DNA from: Terriglobia bacterium | GTDB taxonomy: Bacteria; Acidobacteriota; Terriglobia; Bryobacterales; Bryobacteraceae | NCBI GenBank assembly: GCA_020073265.1 | Contig: JAIQFN010000018.1 | Span: 29,224-93,223 of the forward strand | Direction: 5' to 3' | DNA: 64,000 bases | Shown here: one piece after another, positions 18,446-27,300 of the stretch | Numbering within the stretch: position 1 is the first letter of the stretch | Layout: every line of letters starts with the position of its first letter | Translations under genes and position numbers: made by a program | Notes under the pieces: model-generated | The model's database searches: none | Seen by the model: only the letters and a program-made list of their open reading frames with translations | What the model was told of the DNA's origin: nothing

Positions 18446-19810
18446 TCAGAACGCCGGTATCGTCACGGTAAACTTCGATCCCTCTCCCAACCGGCTCTCC
18501 ACCTTGATGGTCCCGTTCATCTGCTCGATGACGTGCTTCACAATCGAGAGACCCAGCCCGGTGCCGCCCATTTCCCGGGAGCGCGCCTTGTCCACGCGGT
18601 AGAAGCGCTCGAAGATCCGGGGCAGGTCTTCGGAAGGGATTCCGATGCCGCTGTCCCGAATGGTGATGCTGGCGTGGCCATCCACGGCGCGTGCTTCCAG
18701 CCGGACTTCACCGTTGGGCCGGTTGAACTTCACCGCGTTGTCCAGCAGGTTGACGAAAACCTGCTCGAGCTGCAGCTCGTTTCCCAGGACCGTGAGATCG
18801 TCGATCCTGCCGGCCAGCAACTGCACGCCGCGCAGCCGCGCCGCCGACTCCACCGTGCGCAGCGCCGACTCCAGCACTCCCCGGATTGCAACCGGCGTGG
18901 GCTGGCGCGCGCCGGCATTCGAATCCAGCTCCGACAGCGTCAGCAGATCGGACGCGATGTTACTCAGCCGCGTGGCCTGCGCCTGGATAATCTCGATGAA
19001 TCGGCGGTTGTATTGCTCATCCTGGAGCGCGCCGTCCAGCAGCGTTTCCGCGTAACCGCGGATGGCGGCCAGCGGGGTTCGCAACTCATGCGAGACGTTG
19101 GCTACGAAATCCTTGCGGACGCGCTCCAGGCGCTCGAGCTCGGTAACATCGTGCAGAATGGCCAGCGCGCCCGGCGTGGACGACCCGGCCAGCGGTCCCG
19201 CCACAACCTCGAAGGTATGATCCGCGGCCGCCGGCAAGGTGAGCCGTCGCTCCATGCGTTGGCCCGTCGTCAAAACACCGGTGATGATCTCCCGCAGCCC
19301 CGGGTCGCGCACCAGCTCCACCAGCGCCATCCCGGCGTGTACCGGCGGGCGAACCCCCAGCGCTCGTGCGAAGGAGCTGTTGCAGAACATCACCCGCACA
19401 TCCTTGTCTACCGCCAGCACGCCTTCCACCATGCTGGCCAGAATCGCATCGCGCCGCGCGCTCTCCAGCTTCAGCGTGTCCACCAGCCCACGAATCTGCG
19501 GCGCTGTCCGCTCCAGCGATCGCGCCAGCGCGCCGAGGTCGTCATCGCCGGTCGGCAACGGTTGATTCGCTACCTCCGGATCGAGGAGCCGCTCCGCGTA
19601 GGTTTGGAGCTGCGCGATCCGCCGCGAGAACGACCGCACGAAGACCCAGGCCAGCAGCCCCTCCAACGCCAGGATCAGGGCCGATGCGCCCAACAAGCGA
19701 GGCCACAGCTCGGGATGCAGCCGGGCGGAGGCGAAATCGAGCGCCAATAGCGACGCCGCCAGCAGCAGCATCGCGCTACCAAGAAATGTTCGAATGATTC
19801 TGATTCCCAT
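18446..19810 (-). CDS. phoR: PhoR-like sensor histidine kinase
   Basis: A 454-residue membrane kinase. Two helices (about 9-29 and 37-57) are followed by a HAMP-like segment (SFSRRIAQLQTYAERLLD), a PAS domain (DAILASMVEGVLAVDKDVRVMFCN to GALAILHDVTELE), HisKA with phosphoacceptor FVANVSHELRTPLAAIRGY, and HATPase (NELQLEQVFVNLLDNAVKF, DSGIGIPSEDLPRIFERFYR, GGTGLGLSIVKHVIE, GEGSKFTVTIP). Architecture and sequence match PhoR, the phosphate-starvation sensor. No PhoB-like regulator or pst genes are in the window, so the assignment rests on the protein alone. Confidence 0.82.
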   Translation of the reverse strand: MGIRIIRTFLGSAMLLLAASLLALDFASARLHPELWPRLLGASALILALEGLLAWVFVRSFSRRIAQLQTYAERLLDPEVANQPLPTGDDDLGALARSLERTAPQIRGLVDTLKLESARRDAILASMVEGVLAVDKDVRVMFCNSSFARALGVRPPVHAGMALVELVRDPGLREIITGVLTTGQRMERRLTLPAAADHTFEVVAGPLAGSSTPGALAILHDVTELERLERVRKDFVANVSHELRTPLAAIRGYAETLLDGALQDEQYNRRFIEIIQAQATRLSNIASDLLTLSELDSNAGARQPTPVAIRGVLESALRTVESAARLRGVQLLAGRIDDLTVLGNELQLEQVFVNLLDNAVKFNRPNGEVRLEARAVDGHASITIRDSGIGIPSEDLPRIFERFYRVDKARSREMGGTGLGLSIVKHVIEQMNGTIKVESRLGEGSKFTVTIPAF

Positions 19811-19819
19811 GCGCCGCGC

Positions 19820-19954
19820 CTATTTGAAATACAAAACGTCCGGCCGCGCCGCCCGGATCAACTCGGGAATTACTGGGGGAGGGTAGAAAGAATATGCCAG
19901 TCCCGCGATAATGAGAACAAGGACCACCAGCCACAGGATGCGCGAGAGTTTCAA
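19820..19954 (-). CDS. Possible 44-residue single-span membrane protein
   Basis: A short frame on the minus strand reads KLSRILWLVVLVLIIAGLAY then SFYPPPVIPELIRAARPDVLYFK, ending TAG 9 bp upstream of the PhoR-like kinase start. It has one basic-flanked membrane helix (about 4-23) and a short tail. The only in-frame start seen is TTG at 19954, with no obvious ribosome-binding site, because an upstream stop lies within about five codons. The compositional pattern looks coding. Could be a small partner of the kinase; this is weakly supported. Confidence 0.4.
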   Translation of the reverse strand: MKLSRILWLVVLVLIIAGLAYSFYPPPVIPELIRAARPDVLYFK

Positions 19955-19999
19955 GACTGCATTCTAGCAGTCAAAGCGGACTGGGGGTCGCGGGGTTTG

Positions 20000-21031
20000 A
20001 TGCACGTCGAACGGCCAATCGAAGTACGAGCTTTCCGGCAACGCCTGCTGGCTTGGTACCGGCAATCGAAACGCGACCTGCCCTGGCGCCGCTCCCGGGA
20101 TCCTTACCGGATCTGGATCTCCGAGATCATGCTGCAGCAGACCCGCGTGGCCGCTGCGATCCCATATTACGAACGCTTTCTGGAGCGCTTCCCCAGCGTG
20201 CTTGAACTGGCTTCCGCGCCGGAACCCGATCTGCTGGCCGCCTGGGCCGGTCTCGGCTACTACGCCCGCGCGCGCAACCTGCAGCGCGCCGCGAAGACGA
20301 TTCTGGAGCTGGGAGGTTTTCCCCGCGATCACGCATCCATCCGGGAGCTGGCCGGCGTTGGCGATTACACCGCCGCCGCCATCGCCAGCATCGCTTTCGG
20401 CCTGAAGCATCCCGCCTTGGACGGAAACGCAATTCGAGTGCTGAGCCGGCTAACGGCCGAACAGGGCAACATCGCCTCCAGCGTTGTAAAGAAGCGCCTG
20501 GTCGCCTTCGCGGACCGTCTCATCGATCCGCGGCATCCCGGCGAGTTCAATCAGGCTCTCATGGAGTTGGGCGCCGTGGTGTGTGTTCCCAAAGAGCCGC
20601 AGTGCCCCGTCTGCCCGCTCCACCGTTTGTGCGCCGCGCGACTCCAGGGCCGCGAAAAGGAGCTGCCTCTCAAGGTTCCGCGTCCCAGTCCGATAGAAGT
20701 GGAGAAACAACTGCTCGTGATCCAGAAACCAGCCCGAATCCTGGCGTGGCAGAGGACGGCCTTGAGCCGCCGTCTGGCCGGTTTCTGGGAACTGCCTGAG
20801 CCGGAGCAGCTTCCGGCTGCAAAAATCGGGGCCAAAATCGCCGTTTTCCGCCACACCATTGTAAATACGAATTATTCGTTCCACGTCTATAGGGCCTCCG
20901 CCGGCCGGGTTCCTAAGGGTTTTCACTGGCTGTCTACAAAAAAATTGAATGAAGTTCCATTAAGCACCACAGCAAAGAAGGCGCTGGCGTGTTTAGCAAG
21001 ACGTGAGGGTGATTTGCGGTATGGCGAATAG
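20000..21031 (+). CDS. mutY: A/G-specific adenine DNA glycosylase
   Basis: Removes adenine mispaired with 8-oxoguanine (343 residues). The catalytic core includes DLPWRRSRDPYRIWISEIMLQQTRV with the catalytic Glu, the helix-hairpin-helix ELAGVGDYTAAAIASIAFG with the catalytic Asp, and LDGNAIRVLSRL. The iron-sulphur cluster ligands are C-x6-C-x2-C-x5-C in CVPKEPQCPVCPLHRLC. A C-terminal NUDIX-like 8-oxoG recognition domain follows (FWELPEPEQLP, FRHTIVNTNYSFHVY), somewhat short. Start ATG 20000 is used; a TTG directly precedes it. The next gene starts inside its last codons. Confidence 0.95.
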   Translation: MHVERPIEVRAFRQRLLAWYRQSKRDLPWRRSRDPYRIWISEIMLQQTRVAAAIPYYERFLERFPSVLELASAPEPDLLAAWAGLGYYARARNLQRAAKTILELGGFPRDHASIRELAGVGDYTAAAIASIAFGLKHPALDGNAIRVLSRLTAEQGNIASSVVKKRLVAFADRLIDPRHPGEFNQALMELGAVVCVPKEPQCPVCPLHRLCAARLQGREKELPLKVPRPSPIEVEKQLLVIQKPARILAWQRTALSRRLAGFWELPEPEQLPAAKIGAKIAVFRHTIVNTNYSFHVYRASAGRVPKGFHWLSTKKLNEVPLSTTAKKALACLARREGDLRYGE

Positions 21032-22370
21032 GAGCAGGCTCGCCGGCGCCGGCGCAGGGATGCTCCTGGTGGCAACAGCCCTGATCTACGCTCACGCGGC
21101 CGGGCCTGATCCCAGACACACTGGCGCCCCCGGCGACACCACCTGCGCGGATGCTGACTGCCACGTTGGTACTCCCTTGAATGGCGGCGGCGGAAGCGTG
21201 GTCGTAAATTTTCAAAACGGCTTGACGTACATCCCGGGCGAGCGGCAGACTTTCACCATCGTCATCACCGATCCGAAGGCCCGCGTCTATGGCTTCCAAA
21301 TGACCGCCCGGCTGGAGAGCGATCCGGTGAATGGCCAAGCTGGAGACTTCACCGCCGGCTTTCAACAGCTCGTGATCTGCGATAACTCCACGTACAAAAA
21401 GCCGTCCGGATGCCCGGCCAAATACCCGGTCGAGTTCATCGAACACAGCGAGCCTTTTGCTTCCAACACAATCTACGTCTCGTGGACCGCGCCCTCGAGT
21501 GATGTTGGCAACGTGCACATCTATGTGGCAGCGAACGCCGCCAACGGAAACACCACCGAGACCGGCGACCACATCTACACCGCCGACTACGTGCTGAATC
21601 CAGTGGCGCCCTGCACCGATGTGACGCCCAGCATTTCCGCCGTCCAGAGCGCTGGAGGTTTCAACTCCACTGCCGGTCTTGCTTCGGGCACATGGCTCGA
21701 GATCTACGGCAGCGATTTGACTTGTACTTCCGGGCGTCAATGGTCCGGCGGCGATTTCAACGGCTCCAACGCGCCCACTTCACTGAACAACGTCCAGGTG
21801 ACCGTCGACGGCATCCCCGCTTACGTGGACTACGTGAGTTCTACCCAAGTCAACGTGCAGGCGCCGGACGATCCCAATACCGGAGCGGGCATCCAAATCG
21901 TGCTGACCAATGCCGCCGGGTCAAGCAATGCGTTGAACATGGACAAGAATTCGATCGCGCCGGCTCTACTCGCGCCGTCCTCGTTCAATACTCAGGGTCA
22001 TCAGTGGGTGGTGGCTCTGCATGAGGACCAGACCTTCGTCGGAAAGGCCGATCTGATAGGCGGCTTGCCATTCACACCCGCCAAGCCGGGCGAAACCATC
22101 ACCATTTATGGCATCGGGTTCGGTCCCGTGGACCCCGCCACGCCGGCGGGTGTGATCACTCCGCTGCAGAACAGCCTGCAGAATGCCGCCACGTTCCGCT
22201 TCGGCCACACTGCGGCCACGCTGTCATACGCCGGACTCGCGCCCGGCTACGTCGGTCTGTACCAGTTCAACATCGTGGTCCCCAACGTCTCGAGCGGCGA
22301 CATGCCCCTCAATGTGGATGTGGGCGGAGCCAGCCTCAACCAGCCTCTGTATATCACGGTCAGCCAGTAG
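21021..22370 (+). CDS. Secreted choice-of-anchor V / TIGR03437 C-terminal domain protein
   Basis: A 449-residue exported protein. Signal peptide 1-27 (GMLLVATALIYAHAAG), then TGAPGDTTCADADCHVG (34-50), the cysteine-histidine opening of the 'choice-of-anchor V' domain, and a beta domain with YIPGERQTFTIVI and YGFQMTARL. The C-terminal about 230 residues are the Solibacter-type TIGR03437 domain: GTWLEIYGSDL, YVSSTQVNVQAPDD, ETITIYGIGFGPVDP and GLAPGYVGLYQFNIVVP. Start 21021 is chosen for the signal peptide and overlaps the mutY stop by 11 bases. A paralogue follows at 22489. Probably a cell-surface or secreted protein; function unknown. Confidence 0.8.
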   Translation: MANRSRLAGAGAGMLLVATALIYAHAAGPDPRHTGAPGDTTCADADCHVGTPLNGGGGSVVVNFQNGLTYIPGERQTFTIVITDPKARVYGFQMTARLESDPVNGQAGDFTAGFQQLVICDNSTYKKPSGCPAKYPVEFIEHSEPFASNTIYVSWTAPSSDVGNVHIYVAANAANGNTTETGDHIYTADYVLNPVAPCTDVTPSISAVQSAGGFNSTAGLASGTWLEIYGSDLTCTSGRQWSGGDFNGSNAPTSLNNVQVTVDGIPAYVDYVSSTQVNVQAPDDPNTGAGIQIVLTNAAGSSNALNMDKNSIAPALLAPSSFNTQGHQWVVALHEDQTFVGKADLIGGLPFTPAKPGETITIYGIGFGPVDPATPAGVITPLQNSLQNAATFRFGHTAATLSYAGLAPGYVGLYQFNIVVPNVSSGDMPLNVDVGGASLNQPLYITVSQ

Positions 22371-22488
22371 CCGGGAGCGCGTACTAAGGCGATTGGTCTA
22401 GATAACGTGCTAAGTTGCTTACATATAGCGGCCGCGGGCATGTTACCGAGCTTGTAACTTTTCCGCGGCACGGCAGTCTCACTTAACG

Positions 22489-23868
22489 ATGCTGCGCAAA
22501 CTCGTCTTGCCTCTGCTCGCCGTCATGCCGGCTGCTCTCCTGGCCGAGAGCGCAACCCCCAGCCTGGGCTACGCCGGAGCGCCGACCGATCACAATGGCC
22601 AAACCTGCGTCACCTGCCACAACACTTCCCCGGCGAACAGCGACGCGCGCGGATCGCTGACGGTCATGGTGAACGACTACGTCCCCAATTCGCCGCAGAC
22701 CATTCGCATCATCCTCCGGCATCCGCAATTCACGCACTTCGGCTTTCAGATCAGCATCCGCCAGGTCAGCGATGAAACTCAGACGTCCGGCAACCTGTCT
22801 CTGGTCAATTCCACCGATCCGGTCCAGGTACTTTGCGACGACGGCTCGAATTCCGGTTCCAAGCCTCCCTGCAATAACCTGCGGCAATTCGCCGAACAGA
22901 AGAACGCGCCCTTCGGCACAGCGGACGTGCCCTACGAATTCGACCTGCTCTGGGATCCGCCGGCGCCGGAGGTTGGCAAGTTACACGTCTACGTGGCCGC
23001 CGTGGCGGGCGATGGGAATGGAACGGTCAGCGGCGACAGCGTGTACACTTTCGTGAAGACCATCGCCAACGCCGGAAGCTGCAGCCTGACCGCGAAACCG
23101 CTCTTGCGCACGCCGCAGAACGCCGCCTCGGGTGGCACCGACTTTTCCTCGAACGCGTTGGTCAGCATTTTTGGCACGGGTTTCTTGGATCCCGCCCGCC
23201 AGCGCAGCGCAGGTTTGGGGGATTTTACGGCCGCCGGATTCCCCACGGAACTTGCTTGCGTGTCTGTCCAGGCAACCGGCCCCGGCATCGCGCAACCGGT
23301 CCTGTTGCCGATCACTTACGTGCAGGCGGACCAGATCAATGTACAGATGCCCGTATTTTCCGGCACTGGTCCGGTGACGCTCCGAGTGATACTGAACCCC
23401 GGACAAGGCAACCAGATCACTAGCATTGACTCCACTCTTACCGGCTTGCAGCCCTTCGCACCGGCTTTTTTCCTGTTTGCGAATTCCACCAGCATCGCCG
23501 CACAGTTCGCCGGCACCGCCACGCCGGTTGCCAATCCGTCCGTGGTGGTAGGCGCCAGGCCGGCCCGGGCGGGCGACTGGCTCACGCTGTATGGAACCGG
23601 TTTTGGCGACAGCAATCCATCGGTTGCAACCGGTCAACTGGCTTCCGGAATCGCCGGCTTGGTGAATGGAATCACGGTCACCATCGGCGGCACGACGCTG
23701 GCCCCATCCGACGTTTACTACGCTGGCCTCTCCCCGGGTTCCATCAGCGGGCTGTATCAGTTCGACGTGCGTGTTCCGGATTCGGCCCCCGCGGGCGACA
23801 TCCCCGTCACCATCTCGATCGGTGGCATCCAAACGCCCGGCCCGGCCACCATACCGATCCAAAAGTAG
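22489..23868 (+). CDS. Secreted CxxCH / TIGR03437 C-terminal domain protein (paralogue)
   Basis: A 459-residue paralogue of the preceding gene. Signal peptide 1-19, then GYAGAPTDHNGQTCVTCHNTSP with a true CxxCH motif at 40-44 (the upstream copy has C-x4-CH). The anchor-V-type beta domain includes NSPQTIRIILRHPQFTHFGFQ. The TIGR03437 region includes NALVSIFGTGFLDP, YVQADQINVQMP, DWLTLYGTGFGDSNPS and GLSPGSISGLYQFDVRVP. The CxxCH could bind haem c or be structural. A complete twin-hairpin repeat starts 2 bp after the stop. Confidence 0.8.
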   Translation: MLRKLVLPLLAVMPAALLAESATPSLGYAGAPTDHNGQTCVTCHNTSPANSDARGSLTVMVNDYVPNSPQTIRIILRHPQFTHFGFQISIRQVSDETQTSGNLSLVNSTDPVQVLCDDGSNSGSKPPCNNLRQFAEQKNAPFGTADVPYEFDLLWDPPAPEVGKLHVYVAAVAGDGNGTVSGDSVYTFVKTIANAGSCSLTAKPLLRTPQNAASGGTDFSSNALVSIFGTGFLDPARQRSAGLGDFTAAGFPTELACVSVQATGPGIAQPVLLPITYVQADQINVQMPVFSGTGPVTLRVILNPGQGNQITSIDSTLTGLQPFAPAFFLFANSTSIAAQFAGTATPVANPSVVVGARPARAGDWLTLYGTGFGDSNPSVATGQLASGIAGLVNGITVTIGGTTLAPSDVYYAGLSPGSISGLYQFDVRVPDSAPAGDIPVTISIGGIQTPGPATIPIQK

Positions 23869-23869
23869 C

Positions 23870-23915
23870 GTGGCGCACGCACTCGTGCGTGCCGCGTTCA
23901 CACTCGTGTGAACGC
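23870..23915 (+). repeat. Twin-hairpin repeat, complete copy
   Basis: Two adjacent hairpins: GCACGCACTCGTGCGTGC (7-bp stem) and GCGTTCACACTCGTGTGAAC followed by GC (9-bp or longer stem). It starts GTGGC. It lies 2 bp after one stop codon and 17 bp before the next start, so it would fold in the 3' end of the upstream mRNA. Further copies in this window are at 14660, 17281, 35553, 44452 and 53023. Confidence 0.85.
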
Positions 23916-23931
23916 ACGGTACCATAAAATT

Positions 23932-25977
23932 GTGAACCTCCGATTCGTTGTCCTGGCCTCACTGACCGTAGCCGCATTGTGCGCGCAATCAACGCCCAAG
24001 ACCCCGCTCTTCGCCCTGCCCTACAGCCCCAGCCTCGACCTTTCCGCCATGGATCCCTCCGTCAACGCCTGCACCGATTTCTATCACTACTCCTGCGGCG
24101 GCTGGATCAAGAACAACCCCATCCCCGCCGACCAGGCTCGCTGGGACGTCTACGCCAAGCTGACTGAAGAGAACGAGCGCTTCCTGTGGGGCATTCTCGA
24201 AGAGGTTTCCAAGCCCACGGCCGGGCGCAACAAAGTCGAGACCGAGATCGGCGATTATTTCCAGGCCTGCATGGACGAGCCGACCGTCGAAAAATCCGGC
24301 GCCGCGCCGCTCAAGCCGGAGCTCGATCAGATCGACGCACTCAAGTCGATCCGCGACCTGCCCGCTTTGCTCGGACGTTTGCACCTCGGCGTCCAAGGCG
24401 ATCACATGCTGTTCGGCTTCGGCTCCAACCAGGACTTCGCCGACTCGTCGCAGGTGATCGCTTTCGCCAGCGCCGGCGGCCTCGGCCTTCCGGATCGCGA
24501 CTACTACACCAAGACCGACGCCAAATCGCAGGAGACCCGCCAGAAATACCTGGAGCACATGCAAAAGATGTTCGAGCTGCTGGGCGAGCAACCCGCACTC
24601 GCGAAGACTCACGCCGCCACGGTCATGGCCATCGAGACCGCGCTCGCCAAGGCGTCGCTCACGCGCGTCGAAAAGCGCGATCCCTACAAGCTGTTCCACA
24701 AGCTCACGCGCGCCCAACTCGAGGCCCTCACCCCCGCGTTCCAGTGGGCGGTCTATCTGAAAACGTCCAATGTGCCGGAAACCCCGACCATCAATGTCAC
24801 CGAACCGGCGTTCTACAAGGAGCTGCAAACCCAGCTCAAATCCAGAAGCCTGGCCGACTGGAAGACTTATCTCCGCTGGCATCTGGTTCTCAGCAAAGCC
24901 CGCTATCTTTCTTCGCCGTTCGTCCAAGCCAACTTCGACTTCTACAGCAAGTATCTGCGCGGCGTGAAGGAAATGCCGCCGCGCTGGAAGCGCTGCGTTC
25001 AGCGCGTGGATGGCGATCTGGGCGAAGCGCTGGGTCAGGTGTTCGTCGCGAAGACCTTCGGACCGGACACCAAGCAGCGCGCCGTTGTCATGACCAGGGA
25101 AATCGAGCAGGCCATGGAGAGCGAGATCCGGCAACTGCCCTGGATGGGAGCAGCCACCAAGCAGCGCGCGCTTGAAAAGCTTCACGCTGTGGTTAACAAA
25201 ATCGGGTACCCGGACAAGTGGCGCGACTACAGCTCCATCCGCATCCTCCGTGACGACTACTTCGGCAACGTCGAGCGCGCCACCGAATTCGAATCCCGGC
25301 GCGAAATCGCCAAGATCGGCAAGCCAGTGGAGCGCACCGAGTGGCAGATGACCCCGCCCACCGTCAACGCCTACTTCGACCCGCAGATGAACGACATCAA
25401 TTTCCCTGCCGGCGTCCTGCAGCCTCCGCTGTTCGATCCCAAACTGGACGACGCTCCCAACTATGGCAACACCGGCGCCACCATCGGCCACGAACTAACC
25501 CATGGCTTCGACGACGAGGGCCGTCAGTTCGACGCCAAGGGCGACCTGAAGGATTGGTGGACCAAGGACGACGCGGCTGAATTCGAGAAGCGCGCCAAGT
25601 GCGTTTCCAACCAATATTCCCAATACACCGTAGTGGATGACATCAAGATCAACGGCAAGCTGACGCTGGGCGAAGACGTCGCCGACCTGGGAGGAACGCT
25701 GCTGGCTTATCTCGCCTGGAAGGACGCGACGAAAAATCAGAACCTGCAGCCCATGAACGGATTCACGCCCGACCAGCGATTCTTCATCGGCATGGCGCAA
25801 TGGGCCTGCGGCGACGAGCGTCCGGAGAGCAAGCGCCTGAACGCGCTGACCAATCCGCATTCGCCCGACGAATATCGCATCAACGGCGTGGTGTCGAACA
25901 TGCCGGAGTTCGGAAAAGCCTTCTCCTGCCGCGTGGGCCAGCCGATGGTCCACCCCCAGCCCTGCAAAATCTGGTGA
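23932..25977 (+). CDS. M13 family (neprilysin-like) zinc metallopeptidase
   Basis: A 681-residue exported peptidase. GTG 23932 gives a clean signal peptide (VNLRFVVLASLTVAALCAQ). An in-frame ATG at 23908 would place the start inside the twin-hairpin repeat and is rejected. The N-terminal domain begins DPSVNACTDFYHYSCGGWIKNN. VNAYFDPQMNDINFPAGVLQPP precedes the zinc site GATIGHELTHGF (HExxH at 520-524). The second motif is LGEDVADLGGTLLAYLAW, with ExxxD, and the C-terminus ends CxxGxPM-PxxxCKIW, as in the family. It probably degrades short peptides in the periplasm or outside the cell. Confidence 0.93.
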   Translation: MNLRFVVLASLTVAALCAQSTPKTPLFALPYSPSLDLSAMDPSVNACTDFYHYSCGGWIKNNPIPADQARWDVYAKLTEENERFLWGILEEVSKPTAGRNKVETEIGDYFQACMDEPTVEKSGAAPLKPELDQIDALKSIRDLPALLGRLHLGVQGDHMLFGFGSNQDFADSSQVIAFASAGGLGLPDRDYYTKTDAKSQETRQKYLEHMQKMFELLGEQPALAKTHAATVMAIETALAKASLTRVEKRDPYKLFHKLTRAQLEALTPAFQWAVYLKTSNVPETPTINVTEPAFYKELQTQLKSRSLADWKTYLRWHLVLSKARYLSSPFVQANFDFYSKYLRGVKEMPPRWKRCVQRVDGDLGEALGQVFVAKTFGPDTKQRAVVMTREIEQAMESEIRQLPWMGAATKQRALEKLHAVVNKIGYPDKWRDYSSIRILRDDYFGNVERATEFESRREIAKIGKPVERTEWQMTPPTVNAYFDPQMNDINFPAGVLQPPLFDPKLDDAPNYGNTGATIGHELTHGFDDEGRQFDAKGDLKDWWTKDDAAEFEKRAKCVSNQYSQYTVVDDIKINGKLTLGEDVADLGGTLLAYLAWKDATKNQNLQPMNGFTPDQRFFIGMAQWACGDERPESKRLNALTNPHSPDEYRINGVVSNMPEFGKAFSCRVGQPMVHPQPCKIW

Positions 25978-26029
25978 TGTGGGGCAGCCAATCTTGGCTG
26001 CAGCCGGCTTCAGCCGGCCAGTTGGGGTG

Positions 26030-26413
26030 TCAGACTACGCCCGCGTGCCGCTTCAGAATCTGCTGCAGGTTCTGCGAAAACGCCGACCGCGCCATCACGA
26101 TGTTGGCGCCCGCCTCGTGCGCTTTCTGCTTGAGCTCGCCTTGCACGTGCGACAGGTAGCCGATCAGGCTGATCCCCTTCAGGTGCCCGTCACCCTTTAG
26201 TTTGGTGATCAGCTCCAGCGGCTCCACCGAGTTGTTGTTCAGATCCAGAATGATCAGCAGCGGTTTTTCGTGCTTGGCCTTCTCCAGCACGTCGTGCTCC
26301 GATTTCAGGAATTGAACGTCCAGGCCGACACGCTTGGCCGCGTCACTGATCTTGACCGTGAACAGAAGATCATCCACAACAGCTAGAATCTTTTTCTTCT
26401 CGCGCGTGTGCAT
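26030..26413 (-). CDS. Stand-alone receiver-like protein with altered phosphorylation pocket
   Basis: A 127-residue CheY-like protein. The acidic pair is present (ILAVVDDLLFT), as is a candidate phosphoacceptor Asp (LLIILDLNNNS). The conserved Thr/Ser region reads SLIGYLSH, and the loop that normally holds the invariant Lys reads NIVMARSAF with no Lys. It is therefore a degenerate or pseudo-receiver. It stands alone between a peptidase and pgl on the opposite strand, with no kinase next to it. Confidence 0.7.
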   Translation of the reverse strand: MHTREKKKILAVVDDLLFTVKISDAAKRVGLDVQFLKSEHDVLEKAKHEKPLLIILDLNNNSVEPLELITKLKGDGHLKGISLIGYLSHVQGELKQKAHEAGANIVMARSAFSQNLQQILKRHAGVV

Positions 26414-26494
26414 AACGCTGATTGTGTCTTTTTAGCGACCGTCTGGAGACAGCAAGTTGAGTGGAAGGTAAGACTTATTCTACCATCAAAACCT

Positions 26495-26562
26495 GGGGAC
26501 AGACGGAACGTTTCCGCTGCCCCCTGCCGGGAGAGGATAGAGGAAACGTTCCGTCTGTCCCC
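26495..26562. repeat. Short element with perfect 21-bp inverted ends
   Basis: The left end GGGGACAGACGGAACGTTTC(C) at 26495-26515 and the right end at 26542-26562 are exact reverse complements, separated by 26 bp. The same ends occur at 33945-34034 with a different, longer centre. It lies just upstream of pgl. It has no coding capacity; it resembles a MITE or REP-type palindrome mobilised in trans. Confidence 0.8.
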
Positions 26563-26568
26563 ATTCCC

Positions 26569-27300
26569 ATGACCATGGGCCTTCATTCTTACATCTGCGA
26601 CGATGCTCGCGACGCAGCCGCGCAGTGCGCCGCCAAGATCCTGGAGCTGCTGGGAGCCACTCTTGACACCGCCCCCCGCGCCTCGCTCGCCATCTCCGGC
26701 GGAACCACCCCCAAGCTGATGTTCGCCGAACTGGCCCAGGCGCGCTTCGATTGGGACAAGGTGCATCTGTTTTGGGTGGACGAGCGCGGCGTGCCTCCCA
26801 CGGATCCGCAAAGCAACTACAAATTGGCCAAAGAGTCGTTCCTCGACCCGACGCGCTTCCCCGGCCGCAACGTCCATCGCATCCAGGCCGAGCTCCCGCC
26901 CGAAGACGCCGCGCGCTTGTACGCCGAGGAGATCCGCAATTTCTTCGGCGTGCCGCCGAGCGAACTGCCGAGCTTCGACATCATTCACCGCGGCATGGGT
27001 CCGGACGCCCACACGGCCAGCCTGTTCCCGGGCGAACCGCTCATCGACGACCGGACCAACCTGGCCGCCGCCGTGTACGTCGAAAAATTCCACCAATGGC
27101 GCATCACGCTGCTGCCCGGCGTTCTAATGGCCGCCAAGCAGACCATCATGCTGGTGGCGGGTGAAGATAAAGCGGAACCCCTCCGATCTGTATTGCATGG
27201 CCCGTTCGATCCCAAGCGATACCCGGCCCAAATCGCAACTCACGACGGCCGCGACGTGCTTTGGTTCCTGGATCGCGCCGCCGCGGGGCAATTGAAGTGA
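26569..27300 (+). CDS. pgl: 6-phosphogluconolactonase
   Basis: Hydrolyses 6-phosphogluconolactone in the oxidative pentose phosphate pathway (243 residues). SLAISGGTTPKLMFAELAQ is the sugar-phosphate binding region, VHLFWVDERGVPPTDPQSNY the second motif, and HRGMGPDAHTASLFPGEPL the active-site loop. The frame is open upstream through the inverted-repeat element, which would add a spurious N-terminus; ATG 26569 or 26575 is preferred. It overlaps the next gene by a GTGA junction. No zwf or gnd is in the window. Confidence 0.92.
   Translation: MTMGLHSYICDDARDAAAQCAAKILELLGATLDTAPRASLAISGGTTPKLMFAELAQARFDWDKVHLFWVDERGVPPTDPQSNYKLAKESFLDPTRFPGRNVHRIQAELPPEDAARLYAEEIRNFFGVPPSELPSFDIIHRGMGPDAHTASLFPGEPLIDDRTNLAAAVYVEKFHQWRITLLPGVLMAAKQTIMLVAGEDKAEPLRSVLHGPFDPKRYPAQIATHDGRDVLWFLDRAAAGQLK

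Noticed and set aside
23989..25491. 500-codon minus-strand frame opposite the M13 peptidase
   Set aside because: Shadow of the peptidase gene caused by GC-rich third positions; no domain, and the plus strand has HExxH and the family C-terminus.
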